Positions 53,674 through 61,231 of a DNA stretch of 64,000 nt are shown here, one piece after another. Positions within the stretch are counted from its first letter, which is position 1. The number at the start of each line of letters is the position of its first letter. The notes beneath the pieces are model-generated. The model ran no database searches and was not told the DNA's origin. It worked only from the letters and a program-made list of their open reading frames with translations. Position numbers and translations under genes: made by a program. The stretch is from a virus, in IMG/VR virus record IMGVR_UViG_3300047089_000043, positions 32,290-96,289 of that record; one strand, given 5' to 3'.

Positions 53674-53747
53674 GCCCGGTTAGCTCAGATGCGGAGAGCA
53701 GCCGTTTTGTAATCGGCAGGTCATCGGTTCAATTCCGATACTGGGCT
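53674..53747 (+). tRNA. tRNA-Thr(TGT)
   Basis: Acceptor GCCCGGT/ACTGGGC, anticodon arm GCCGT-TTTGTAA-TCGGC, T-arm ATCGG-TTCAATT-CCGAT. Confidence 0.95.
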
Positions 53748-53834
53748 CTAGAATGTCAGTACCGTATGATACAATTAAATAAACAACTGAATAGGACAGC
53801 AGCACGCTACGCGACTGCTGACCGTTTAAGTCAC

Positions 53835-53905
53835 GCGGGTATAGGCTAACGGTAAACCATCTGCCTTCCAAGCAGATTTTGCCGGTTCGATACCGGCTAC
53901 CCGCT
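53835..53905 (+). tRNA. tRNA-Gly(TCC)
   Basis: Acceptor GCGGGTA/TACCCGC, anticodon arm TCTGC-CTTCCAA-GCAGA, T-arm GCCGG-TTCGATA-CCGGC. Confidence 0.95.
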
Positions 53906-53946
53906 CTAGTATTACAATTGATCGATATCGCCATTGAGCGATATAA

Positions 53947-54018
53947 CGGGATGTGGTGTAATGGTAGCGTGCCTGGCCTGGAACCAGGAGATAGAAAGTT
54001 CGATTCTTTCCATCCCGA
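53947..54018 (+). tRNA. tRNA-Pro(TGG) with C33
   Basis: Acceptor CGGGATG/CATCCCG with A73, typical of Pro; anticodon stem CCTGG/CCAGG with loop CCTGGAA (C33); T-arm GAAAG-TTCGATT-CTTTC. Confidence 0.85.
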
Positions 54019-54044
54019 CTAATACAATTAAATACGAATTACAT

Positions 54045-54118
54045 GGGGCTGTAGCTCAGCTAGGTAGAGCGATTGGGTGAAATCCAATAGGCCATAGGTT
54101 CAATTCCTTTCGGTCCCA
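54045..54118 (+). tRNA. tRNA-Phe(GAA)
   Basis: Acceptor GGGGCTG/CGGTCCC, anticodon arm ATTGG-GTGAAAT-CCAAT, T-arm ATAGG-TTCAATT-CCTTT. Confidence 0.95.
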
Positions 54119-54122
54119 CTAT

Positions 54123-54197
54123 GGCGGAATGGCTGAGCAGTTAGGCGAAGGCTTGCAACACCTTTCCAGACGGGTGCAAATCCCGTTTCCGCCTCCA
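54123..54197 (+). tRNA. tRNA-Cys(GCA) with encoded CCA
   Basis: Acceptor GGCGGAA/TTCCGCC with U73 (Cys identity), then CCA. Anticodon arm AAGGC-TTGCAAC-ACCTT with C-A mismatch at 31-39. Confidence 0.85.
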
Positions 54198-54215
54198 CTT
54201 ACAATTTAATACAAT

Positions 54216-54290
54216 GGGGCTATAACTCAGTTAGGTTAGAGTGCTACCTTGTCACGGTAGAAGCCACGGGTTCAAATCCCGTTAGTCCCG
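54216..54290 (+). tRNA. tRNA-Asp(GTC)
   Basis: Acceptor GGGGCTA/TAGTCCC, G73, anticodon arm CTACC-TTGTCAC-GGTAG. Confidence 0.95.
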
Positions 54291-54294
54291 CTTT

Positions 54295-54369
54295 AGGCGT
54301 ATAGCTTAGTCCGGTAAAAGCAGTTCCCTGATAAGGAAAAGATCAGAGGTTCAAATCCTTTTACGCCTA
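54295..54369 (+). tRNA. tRNA-Ile(GAT)
   Basis: Acceptor AGGCGTA/TACGCCT, A73, anticodon arm TTCC-CTGATAA-GGAA, T-arm AGAGG-TTCAAAT-CCTTT. Confidence 0.9.
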
Positions 54370-54371
54370 CT

Positions 54372-54455
54372 AGTGCCAGTGCCGATAACCTAAGCTCAAG
54401 CTAGTGTGCCCTACGGGGAATGTCGCAGACATTGACGGTGAGGCATTGGCACAGT
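54372..54455 (+). other. Cloverleaf-like cassette, not a tRNA
   Basis: GTGCCA..TGGCAC terminal stem with three inner hairpins (AGCT-CA-AGCT, CCC-TAC-GGG, AATGTC-GCA-GACATT). tRNA-sized but no T-loop or anticodon loop. Confidence 0.55.
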
Positions 54456-54463
54456 TTTACAAT

Positions 54464-54537
54464 GCATCTATAGTAGTAATCGGATAACACACAGGTCTAC
54501 GAAACCTGAATTATCGGTTCGAGTCCGATTAGATGCG
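54464..54537 (+). tRNA. tRNA-Arg(ACG)
   Basis: Acceptor GCATCTA/TAGATGC, anticodon arm CAGGT-CTACGAA-ACCTG, T-arm ATCGG-TTCGAGT-CCGAT. A34 would need host TadA to become inosine. Confidence 0.95.
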
Positions 54538-54541
54538 CTAG

Positions 54542-54628
54542 ATTGTACGAATGCGGTGTGCAGACCACTACCTATGAATAGACGTATTCTTAATTCCGCG
54601 CCTACAGTACGGCGGAAAGGCTACAATC
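54542..54628 (+). other. Cloverleaf-like cassette, not a tRNA, 87 nt
   Basis: Terminal stem GATTGTA/TACAATC (7 bp) with hairpins GTG/CAC, GAATA-GACG-TATTC and TTCCG/CGGAA. Confidence 0.55.
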
Positions 54629-54634
54629 TTTAAT

Positions 54635-54708
54635 GCCCCTTTAGCCCAATTGGCAGAGGCGCTAGGCTTAGATCCTAGAGGTTATTGGTTCAAATCCAAT
54701 AAGGGGTA
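54635..54708 (+). tRNA. tRNA-Leu(TAG), short variable arm
   Basis: Acceptor GCCCCTT/AAGGGGT, anticodon arm CTAGG-CTTAGAT-CCTAG, T-arm ATTGG-TTCAAAT-CCAAT. Lacks the long variable arm of bacterial Leu tRNA. Confidence 0.9.
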
Positions 54709-54720
54709 CTAGTTTTACAT

Positions 54721-54793
54721 TGGCTAGTAGCTTAATCGGCAAAGTACCGCCCTGTTAAGGCGAGGGTTATTGGTTCGAGTCCAATCTAGTCAG
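54721..54793 (+). tRNA. tRNA-Asn(GTT)
   Basis: Acceptor TGGCTAG/CTAGTCA, anticodon arm CGCC-CTGTTAA-GGCG, T-arm ATTGG-TTCGAGT-CCAAT. Last of the array. Confidence 0.9.
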
Positions 54794-54841
54794 CTCATAA
54801 AAATTCATAAAACGCATTCGCGTTCGCGGTAATCTCCGCAA

Positions 54842-54861
54842 TTTGAAGAGTTCTCTTCAAA
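54842..54861. promoter_or_regulatory. Palindrome TTTGAAGAG-TT-CTCTTCAAA
   Basis: Perfect 9-bp inverted repeat between the tRNA array and the glycan genes. Operator-like; a second inverted repeat TAATGC-CTCACC-GCATTA lies at 54889-54906. Confidence 0.6.
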
Positions 54862-54942
54862 ACATGACAATTGAACAACCCAATCGCGCTAATGCCTCAC
54901 CGCATTAGTGCGTTTTGGCGTCTCTACATAAAGGATATCACT

Positions 54943-55695
54943 ATGCGCCGCAAAGCTCCGTCAATTGTGAAAGCGTATTGGTGGACAGGACGTGAAAATT
55001 TCGGGGATGCAATGGTGCCTCTCTTGATAAATCACTTCACATCACATACCGCGCAATGGGAACGCATTGGTAAGTCTGACGTGGTTTCTGTCGGTAGCGT
55101 GCTAGAGCACTTGCCGCCTCTGTACGACGGTTTCATCCTAGGGGCGGGCAGGTTGTACCCGGACAGCGTTCTAAGGCTTTACGGTGGATCTCAGCGCGTT
55201 CTAGCCCTACGCGGTCCGCTAAGCGCTAAGGCGTGGCCGCATGATGTAGCTTTGGGTGATCCTGGTTTGCTCGCGAATGAGCTAGTTGGTCCGCAACGTC
55301 GAGACATCGATCTAGGGATAGTGCCTCACTGGTCAGATTCTAGTCTTTCAATCAATAAAACTTGGTACAACTCACGTTGGACTACCAAGGTGATACGTCC
55401 CGAGGATGATCCGCTAACTGTGATCAAACTTATAGGCAGATGTAAGAAGATCGTTTCAAGCTCACTACACGGGATTATCGTTGCTGACTCATTCGGGATA
55501 CCTCGCAGATTTGAATACACGCCGCGATTCGACAAAGAGGGTGGCCTATTCAAATTCGAGGATTACTCCGCAGCGATCGGCGCGAAACTCGTTGTCGGTG
55601 AGACTTACCACGCGAATAACAGAAACGTGGGGAATCGCAAACATGAGCTTTGGGACGCTTACCGCACACTAGATAAATTGATTGGCAGCTTATGA
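54943..55695 (+). CDS. Polysaccharide pyruvyl transferase
   Basis: 250 aa from ATG 54943 (RBS AAAGGATA); an in-frame ATG at 54871 would read through an inverted repeat. ENFGDAMVPLLINHF, ALRGPLSAKAW, LGDPGLLA and SSSLHGIIVADSFGIP are signatures of the WcaK/AmsJ/CsaB family, which put a pyruvate ketal from PEP on exported sugars. Coupled (ATGA) to a glycosyltransferase, so it may modify a surface glycan. Confidence 0.85.
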   Translation: MRRKAPSIVKAYWWTGRENFGDAMVPLLINHFTSHTAQWERIGKSDVVSVGSVLEHLPPLYDGFILGAGRLYPDSVLRLYGGSQRVLALRGPLSAKAWPHDVALGDPGLLANELVGPQRRDIDLGIVPHWSDSSLSINKTWYNSRWTTKVIRPEDDPLTVIKLIGRCKKIVSSSLHGIIVADSFGIPRRFEYTPRFDKEGGLFKFEDYSAAIGAKLVVGETYHANNRNVGNRKHELWDAYRTLDKLIGSL

Positions 55696-56570
55696 CATGG
55701 GAACAGCTAGCGGGAATCATCGGGATGATCATTACCCTGATAATCCTGGCATACGTCTTTGTCAATAGGCGGCGCAAGCCTGGCCACGGAATTTCTTTGC
55801 TAGTCCCATTCCGAGCCGATAATGCACGCCGCGCAGAAACCTGGAATTGGCTTAGGTGCTATTGGGAGAATGAACTACCCGGCGCGGAAATTATCGTCAG
55901 CTCCGATGATCACATTCCTTTCTGCAAAACTGCCGCAGTAAACAAAGCAGCGGAAAAAGCTAAAGGCGACGTAATTGTAATTCTCGATGCCGATTGCTAT
56001 TTGGCCGGTGATGTAATCGAGTACTGTGCTAAGGAAATCAGAAAAGAAATCAAGCGCGGTAATCGTTTGTGGTTTATGCCTTACCGTCATTTCTACCGAT
56101 TGACAGAAACAGCGTCACTTGAAATTCTGAATTCTAACCCGGCCGACCCTCCGCGATTCTTTGCGGCGCAGCCTTCCAAATATCAATTGGAGCAATCCAC
56201 CGCAACCGATATCGGTCACTGGTTCGGCGCACTTATTCAGATCATGCCCAAAGAAGCTTTCACCATTGCCGGAAAAATGGATATTCGTTTCTACGGTTGG
56301 GGTGGCGAGGATGTAGCATTTATGCACGCGCTAGACACGCTATACGTTCCGCATAAAACTGTGCCCAGTGGCGTAATTCATTTGTGGCATCCGAGTATTG
56401 GCAGTAGTGCCAAGGATCGCAAATGGGTTGGACAGGAAAAGCCCGGCTCTAATAGCAATCTCGCATCGCGTTATCATCGCGCTATGGGTGATGCCGGGAT
56501 TATGCAAGATCTCGTTGAGAGTCATAAGATAGTTCCGCCAATTGAGACGCCGGAGAGTTTCTACGAATAA
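55692..56570 (+). CDS. Membrane-anchored GT-A glycosyltransferase
   Basis: 292 aa. N-terminal helix (LAGIIGMIITLIILAYVFVN), then LLVPFRADNARRAETWNWL, VIVILDADCYLA (DxD) and FYGWGGEDVAFMHAL, the GT27/GT7-like C-terminal galactosyltransferase signature. Donor and acceptor unknown. Likely acts with the pyruvyl transferase. Confidence 0.85.
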   Translation: MTWEQLAGIIGMIITLIILAYVFVNRRRKPGHGISLLVPFRADNARRAETWNWLRCYWENELPGAEIIVSSDDHIPFCKTAAVNKAAEKAKGDVIVILDADCYLAGDVIEYCAKEIRKEIKRGNRLWFMPYRHFYRLTETASLEILNSNPADPPRFFAAQPSKYQLEQSTATDIGHWFGALIQIMPKEAFTIAGKMDIRFYGWGGEDVAFMHALDTLYVPHKTVPSGVIHLWHPSIGSSAKDRKWVGQEKPGSNSNLASRYHRAMGDAGIMQDLVESHKIVPPIETPESFYE

Positions 56571-56606
56571 CATGCAATACACAACTAAAGAAGATCGGGA
56601 GTCGCA

Positions 56607-58679
56607 TTGAAGGATTGGTCAAAGCAGCGCACAAAGGATTGCGAATCCAGGGAACGCGACAATGAATTTCCATATCTAAGTTTTCGACTGCATGACGAAT
56701 TCGTAAAGCCCTATGCGAATAAGACACCATCTTGGGGATTCCCTATGGGTGCGGGTAATACATTGGGCGAACATTCCTGGGTTACTAAGTATTCTCGACT
56801 CAAGGCCAATGGAGCTAAGGAACGATTCTACGAAGGATTGCGCCGCGTTATCGAAGGAATGTATAGCATTCAAAAAGACCATACGCGACGTTTGCGACTC
56901 CCATGGAATGAAGAACAGGCACAGATAAGCGCACAGGAAGCATATCAGCGCGTATTCGATGGCAAGTGGTCACCTCCGGGGCGCGGTCTATGGATGATGG
57001 GCACCGAATTCGTTAACGGTCGTAATGATTCCAGCGCTTTGCAGAATTGCGGATTCATTTCTACCTACGATTTGCATAACGAGCTATCGAGTCCGTTTAG
57101 CCGTTTGATGAATATGTCAATGCTGGGCGTAGGCGTAGGATTCGACACAAGAGGCGCAAACCAAATTACATTGAATCACCCGGATTCACCTAGCGGCTTT
57201 ACTCGCACAATTGAGGATAGTCGCGAGGGATGGTGTAAGTCTCTTGACGTATTGCTTGATTCCTATTTCACAAGCGGAAAACGCAGGCCGGTATTTGATT
57301 ACTCCGCTATCCGCGCAGAGGGTGAACCTATCATTGGATTTGGCGGAACGTCGGCAGGGCCGGAACCGCTAATCAAATTGCACACTCGAATTCGCGATAT
57401 GCTCGATAACCGGGCTGGCGAACTATTGTCATCTGTCGATATCGTGGACGTTATGAACATGATTGGTAAATGCGTTGTCGCCGCCAATGTTCGATCATCC
57501 GCAGAAATCGCTTTGGGTGACGCTAACGATATCGCATTCTTGGATCTAAAGGATTGGGAAATTAACCCCGAGCGAATGGGACCTGACGGATGGGGATACA
57601 CATCTAACAATTCCGTTATCGCGGAGTCTGGGCAGGATTATTCACACCTTGCCGAACGCATGGCGTCTAATGGCGAACCGGGAATTATCTGGTTGGACGT
57701 TGTACGCAAGTATGGCAGGCTGGCAGACGAACCTAATAATCGTGATCAGCGCGCAATGGGCGTCAATCCGTGCGGTGAGCAACCGCTAGAAAACAATGAA
57801 CTTTGCACATTGGTCGAAACGTACCCAACGCACCATGATTCAATGGACGATTACCTACGTACACTCAAATTCGCTTACCTCTATGGCAAGAGCGTAACTC
57901 TGCTAATGACGCAATGGCCAGAAACCAATGCGGTAATGCGGCGCAATGCGCGTATCGGAACTAGCATGACTGGACTCGCACAATTCGTAGAGTCTCGCGG
58001 TTGGTCTGAATTGCGAATGTGGCAGAATGCCGGATACCAGGCTATCCGCGATTGGGACAAAACATACTCTGAATGGTTGGGTGTTAGGGAATCCATTAAG
58101 GTAACTACCGTAAAGCCTAGCGGAACCGTTAGCCTATTGTTTGGCGTAACTCCCGGCTGTCATTGGCCGCGTGAATCCGGCTACTACGTTAGGACCGTTA
58201 GGGAAAATGTTACTAACCCGATTGTGCAGATTATGCGCGATGCCGGATATCCTGTAGAACCGTCACAAATGAATCCAGACACGACCGTCGTTATTTCACT
58301 TCCCGTAGAAGGACCGGAAATGCGATCGGAACGCGACGTATCCATATGGGAAAAAACGCATCTGGCGCAACTGTGCCAACGCTATTGGTCCGATAATTCT
58401 GTGTCGGTAACGGTAACGTTTAGCGAAGCTGAGAAATCACAGATTCCAGCATTGCTAGCGACATTCGATGGACAGCTTAAAAGTCTGTCCGTTATGCCTA
58501 TGGCGGATGGCGTTTATGCGCAGGCACCATATCAGCGCGTATCGCGGGAAGTATGGGAATCTATGCGAGCTAACGTAAAGCCTATTGACTGGAATTTGCT
58601 GTATTCACCTAGCGCGGGAATGCCTGCGGCCGAAGGTGAGTTGTATTGCTCAACAGATGTTTGTGAAATCAAACGATGA
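56607..58679 (+). CDS. nrdJ: Class II (adenosylcobalamin) ribonucleotide reductase
   Basis: 690 aa, TTG start after ATCGGGAG. Monomeric Lactobacillus leichmannii-type RTPR: first active Cys in LQNCGFIS, VNPCGEQPLENNELC with radical Cys and Glu, TVKPSGTVSLLFG, and C-terminal redox pair CSTDVC. Reduces ribonucleoside triphosphates using host B12; no small subunit needed. Feeds the dNTP pool with dCMP deaminase and ThyX. No intein or frameshift seen. Confidence 0.95.
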   Translation: MKDWSKQRTKDCESRERDNEFPYLSFRLHDEFVKPYANKTPSWGFPMGAGNTLGEHSWVTKYSRLKANGAKERFYEGLRRVIEGMYSIQKDHTRRLRLPWNEEQAQISAQEAYQRVFDGKWSPPGRGLWMMGTEFVNGRNDSSALQNCGFISTYDLHNELSSPFSRLMNMSMLGVGVGFDTRGANQITLNHPDSPSGFTRTIEDSREGWCKSLDVLLDSYFTSGKRRPVFDYSAIRAEGEPIIGFGGTSAGPEPLIKLHTRIRDMLDNRAGELLSSVDIVDVMNMIGKCVVAANVRSSAEIALGDANDIAFLDLKDWEINPERMGPDGWGYTSNNSVIAESGQDYSHLAERMASNGEPGIIWLDVVRKYGRLADEPNNRDQRAMGVNPCGEQPLENNELCTLVETYPTHHDSMDDYLRTLKFAYLYGKSVTLLMTQWPETNAVMRRNARIGTSMTGLAQFVESRGWSELRMWQNAGYQAIRDWDKTYSEWLGVRESIKVTTVKPSGTVSLLFGVTPGCHWPRESGYYVRTVRENVTNPIVQIMRDAGYPVEPSQMNPDTTVVISLPVEGPEMRSERDVSIWEKTHLAQLCQRYWSDNSVSVTVTFSEAEKSQIPALLATFDGQLKSLSVMPMADGVYAQAPYQRVSREVWESMRANVKPIDWNLLYSPSAGMPAAEGELYCSTDVCEIKR

Positions 58680-58819
58680 AACATATTCGATGGCATTCAC
58701 TTAATCGGCGCGTCGTAATTGACTCGCACGATCTAAGGATAGGTCTGTTCTACGTTAAAGGACATTCCGCATGGCTGCACATTCCAGGCGTAGTGATCCA
58801 ATTGAGAGGTGATCTGTAA
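58676..58819 (+). CDS. Hypothetical protein, 47 aa
   Basis: ATGA overlap with the reductase gene, TAATG overlap downstream. MKHIRWHSLNRRVVIDSHDL... basic/His-rich. Unknown. Confidence 0.55.
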   Translation: MKHIRWHSLNRRVVIDSHDLRIGLFYVKGHSAWLHIPGVVIQLRGDL

Positions 58820-59079
58820 TGCCGTATCACGTAGCCAAGACTAAACAATGTCCAGCGGGTAAACCGTGGGGCGTGATTAAAGATTCTGACGGATCGAAAA
58901 TGGGTTGCCATCCAAGTAAATCAGCGGCCAATAAACAGCTAGCCGCGCTATACGCAAATGAACCGGGAATGAAAGCAACGCCGGATCTAAATACCCGCGT
59001 GGTAACCGTTCCCCAAATTCGCCCGGCCACTAATACACAAAGGACCGCTAATGATTCCACCCAACGCCAAACCCGGTGA
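58819..59079 (+). CDS. Small protein with capsid-protease-linker-like motif, 86 aa
   Basis: KQCPAGKPWGVIKDSDGSKM and GCHPSKSAANKQLAALYANE match a short domain found alone or fused to head/maturation proteins of phages. Disordered C-terminus. Role unknown. Confidence 0.6.
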   Translation: MPYHVAKTKQCPAGKPWGVIKDSDGSKMGCHPSKSAANKQLAALYANEPGMKATPDLNTRVVTVPQIRPATNTQRTANDSTQRQTR

Positions 59080-59605
59080 TTTCTTTCTAGTCAGTTTCGA
59101 CGGTAAGAATCCCAACATCCGCAATACTGGCAAGTGGCTTAAGCATGGCGGTGCTATCCGCCTAGCACAATTGGCAGCGGGTGAGGGTTTCAGTCAATAT
59201 GAACACGCGGGAATTTATGTTGGTGACGGTAAGGTAATCGAGGCTTCCAATGGTGGCACGGTTCTAACCGATTGGCATTATGACAATGAAGACGTTGAAT
59301 GGTCGAGTGGAATCATCAATCCCACCGCTGCGCAACGTATTCGCATTGTCAATGCGGCATATGGTTATGTAGGTACGCCCTATTCGTGGCCAGATTATGC
59401 GGCTATTGCGGCTAAGAAGCTTAACCTATTGCCAGCAACTAATAGTCTCAAGGATTATGTAGCTAGTACAAAACACATGATCTGTTCTCAACTAGTGGAC
59501 CAGACTTACAACGATGCTGAATATCATTTGTTTAATGATGAACGTTGGCCGGGATACGTAATGCCGGGAAGTCTTCACAATTTGCTTGCCAGTAAACGTA
59601 GATAA
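59051..59605 (+). CDS. Permuted papain-like (NlpC/P60-type) hydrolase
   Basis: 184 aa. FSQYEHAGIYVGDGKVIEAS carries the His; MICSQLVDQTYNDA carries the Cys, the circularly permuted order of YaeF/YiiX-like proteins. Substrates in this group include peptides, amides or lipids. No signal peptide, so it may act inside the cell or in the virion. Confidence 0.75.
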   Translation: MIPPNAKPGDFFLVSFDGKNPNIRNTGKWLKHGGAIRLAQLAAGEGFSQYEHAGIYVGDGKVIEASNGGTVLTDWHYDNEDVEWSSGIINPTAAQRIRIVNAAYGYVGTPYSWPDYAAIAAKKLNLLPATNSLKDYVASTKHMICSQLVDQTYNDAEYHLFNDERWPGYVMPGSLHNLLASKRR

Positions 59606-59623
59606 AAGAAAGGTCGTATTGCT

Positions 59624-60037
59624 ATGGCACTAGCGGTTGGTAATCATGCAGACGTAGCAATGCACAATGTTCTAATTGAACAGCTAAGCACTGATGGTAG
59701 TTATGTACTCGTATCGCTCCCATGGGACGGCGTAACAATTGACGGTGACGGTAACCACGTTCTAATTAAAACGTGGTTGCCGACCACTAACGCAAACACA
59801 ACCATTACTCAAGTTGCGCCGCCTAATTGGCCACCGCTTGAAAATGATACTTGGATTGTGCCGGGAGTAACCCAACCGGCATTTGTCGTTGCGTCAGGTA
59901 CAGGAAAACTCTTTTTCCTGACTGCCGCGAATATCCGCAGAGAATTCAGCGGACAGAATGTCATTCCGCCAACTATCGAAGATGCATTGGGACAGTTTGG
60001 TAATTCGCTAACTCTATTGCATCGGGGCATTACGTAA
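59624..60037 (+). CDS. Hypothetical protein, 137 aa
   Basis: Strong RBS AGAAAGGT. Beta-rich, no Cys (ITQVAPPNWPPLENDTWIVP). Style resembles small virion decoration proteins but no match is certain. Confidence 0.55.
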   Translation: MALAVGNHADVAMHNVLIEQLSTDGSYVLVSLPWDGVTIDGDGNHVLIKTWLPTTNANTTITQVAPPNWPPLENDTWIVPGVTQPAFVVASGTGKLFFLTAANIRREFSGQNVIPPTIEDALGQFGNSLTLLHRGIT

Positions 60038-60049
60038 TCGCTGCCAGCC

Positions 60050-60300
60050 TCACAGCGTGCCAGCCTGCCTAGCCTCTCAGCCTGCCTAGCTCACAGCGTG
60101 CCAGCCTGCCAGCGTCGCTCTGACAGCCTCACAGCGCTACCCGCTAGGGTCGCATGGCACGACGTACCCTCTAGAACGCTCTGAGAGCAACGCTAACGGG
60201 CGTTCGGAGCCTTCCTGGTGTGGTTGCTAGGGTCGGATCTCTGAGAGGCTTAGAATCGATCTGAGAGGCTTACAGCCTGCCAGCGTGCCAGCCTGCCCAG
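60050..60300. repeat. CT-rich repeats and intergenic element E
   Basis: Repeated CAGCCTGCCTAGCCTCTCAG and CACAGCGTGCCAGCCTGCC units (60050-60140), then CTGAGAGCAACGCT (60181-60194), TGGTGTGGTTGCTAGGGTCG, and CTTAGAATCGATCTGAG (60249-60265). No gene in 60038-60396. Confidence 0.7.
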
Positions 60301-60308
60301 CGTTGCCG

Positions 60309-60343
60309 TGTCAACGTAGGTTGACTGTCAACTTTGGTTGACA
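60309..60343. promoter_or_regulatory. Tandem palindromes GTCAAC-N4-GTTGAC, copies 3 and 4
   Basis: GTCAAC-GTAG-GTTGAC (60310-60325) and TGTCAAC-TTTG-GTTGACA (60326-60343) lie head to tail, next to the terminator below. Same motif as at 36.06 and 36.43 kb. Confidence 0.7.
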
Positions 60344-60354
60344 CCGAGGGCATA

Positions 60355-60396
60355 AAAAATGACCCATACCCGGATTACCCGGATATGGGCCAATTC
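60355..60396 (-). terminator. Terminator of the 60.4-61.5 kb leftward operon
   Basis: CCCATATCCGG..CCGGGTATGGG stem followed on the minus strand by TCATTTTTTATG. Confidence 0.75.
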
Positions 60397-60690
60397 TCAC
60401 GCGCTAACGCGCTGCTTACGGGAACGCCGTACCGTGCGACGCGCATTCCAGCGCGTCAGCTTCATTTCGACGCGCCGGGAAATTCCCTTAACGTCGGTCG
60501 CATTGTGCTGCTGAAAGAACGCGATGGCGGCGAGGGTGTCCGCGATTTCTTCCTCTAGGTGCGCCCACGTTTTGACGGAATTGTCGCCACCTACGATCTT
60601 CATAAGCACTTGCGCAGTTTCGTTGCATTCCTCGGCCAGCTTAGCCGCGCCGGGAAGAACGTCACTCTGGACACGGAATGAATTCGACAT
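60397..60690 (-). CDS. MazG-like nucleotide pyrophosphohydrolase, 97 aa
   Basis: LPGAAKLAEECNETAQVLMK and HLEEEIADTLAAIAFF carry the ExxE and ExxD pairs. Paralog of 3149-3427, same length and motif spacing, on the opposite strand 57 kb away. Basic C-terminal tail differs. Confidence 0.85.
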   Translation of the reverse strand: MSNSFRVQSDVLPGAAKLAEECNETAQVLMKIVGGDNSVKTWAHLEEEIADTLAAIAFFQQHNATDVKGISRRVEMKLTRWNARRTVRRSRKQRVSA

Positions 60691-60695
60691 TTTGA

Positions 60696-60803
60696 CTAAC
60701 CCTCTTCTGTTGAATTGGCAGGCTTACGGAGTGTGATGATAATCGATATCCAGCCTATGAGCATAACTAGGCCGGATATCGCGCCGACAATAGCGGTGGA
60801 CAT
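60696..60803 (-). CDS. Tiny membrane protein, 35 aa
   Basis: One transmembrane helix (AIVGAISGLVMLIGWISIII). Coupled (TAATG) to 60803. Unknown. Confidence 0.5.
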   Translation of the reverse strand: MSTAIVGAISGLVMLIGWISIIITLRKPANSTEEG

Positions 60804-60907
60804 TACAGGATCACCAATGCCAGAATGACTAGCACTGCCGTCAGCACTACCGGAATAACCAGGACCAGAGCATTACGCCCGGTAGCCCAGAATTCGACGT
60901 ACTCCAT
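60803..60907 (-). CDS. Tiny membrane protein, 34 aa
   Basis: One transmembrane helix (LVLVIPVVLTAVLVILALVI). Like several 30-50-aa single-helix proteins in this genome. Unknown. Confidence 0.5.
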   Translation of the reverse strand: MEYVEFWATGRNALVLVIPVVLTAVLVILALVIL

Positions 60908-60910
60908 CTG

Positions 60911-61084
60911 TCAGAATTCCTTTCGATTTGAAAGCTCTTTGCGAATAGCGATCTTGGCATCCCCGGTAGGCGTGCAATTGAATGCCTGCCAGAGAATTTC
61001 GCTGGGCGTACTGGACAGATTAACCTCTGCCCAGTCGATAACGTCGCTATGCGACTTGACGTAGTTTACGACGCTGGCACCCAT
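60911..61084 (-). CDS. Hypothetical protein, 57 aa
   Basis: MGASVVNYVKSHSDVIDWAE..., helical, with DAKIAIRKEL. TAATG coupling upstream. Unknown. Confidence 0.55.
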   Translation of the reverse strand: MGASVVNYVKSHSDVIDWAEVNLSSTPSEILWQAFNCTPTGDAKIAIRKELSNRKEF

Positions 61085-61200
61085 TAGACCGGGTACTCGT
61101 CATTGGTCGGGTAACGGCCATTGGCCATAACGAACTTGGCAGAGAAAACACGGCGCATTTCATCGCGCTGCATTTTGGCATTCCATTCGCTAGCGGACAT
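61084..61200 (-). CDS. Hypothetical protein, 38 aa
   Basis: RBS AAGGAAACAC. MSASEWNAKMQRDEMRRVFS helical; Unknown. Confidence 0.5.
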   Translation of the reverse strand: MSASEWNAKMQRDEMRRVFSAKFVMANGRYPTNDEYPV

Positions 61201-61231
61201 TGTGTTTCCTTAGTTAGGTGGATTGGGATAG

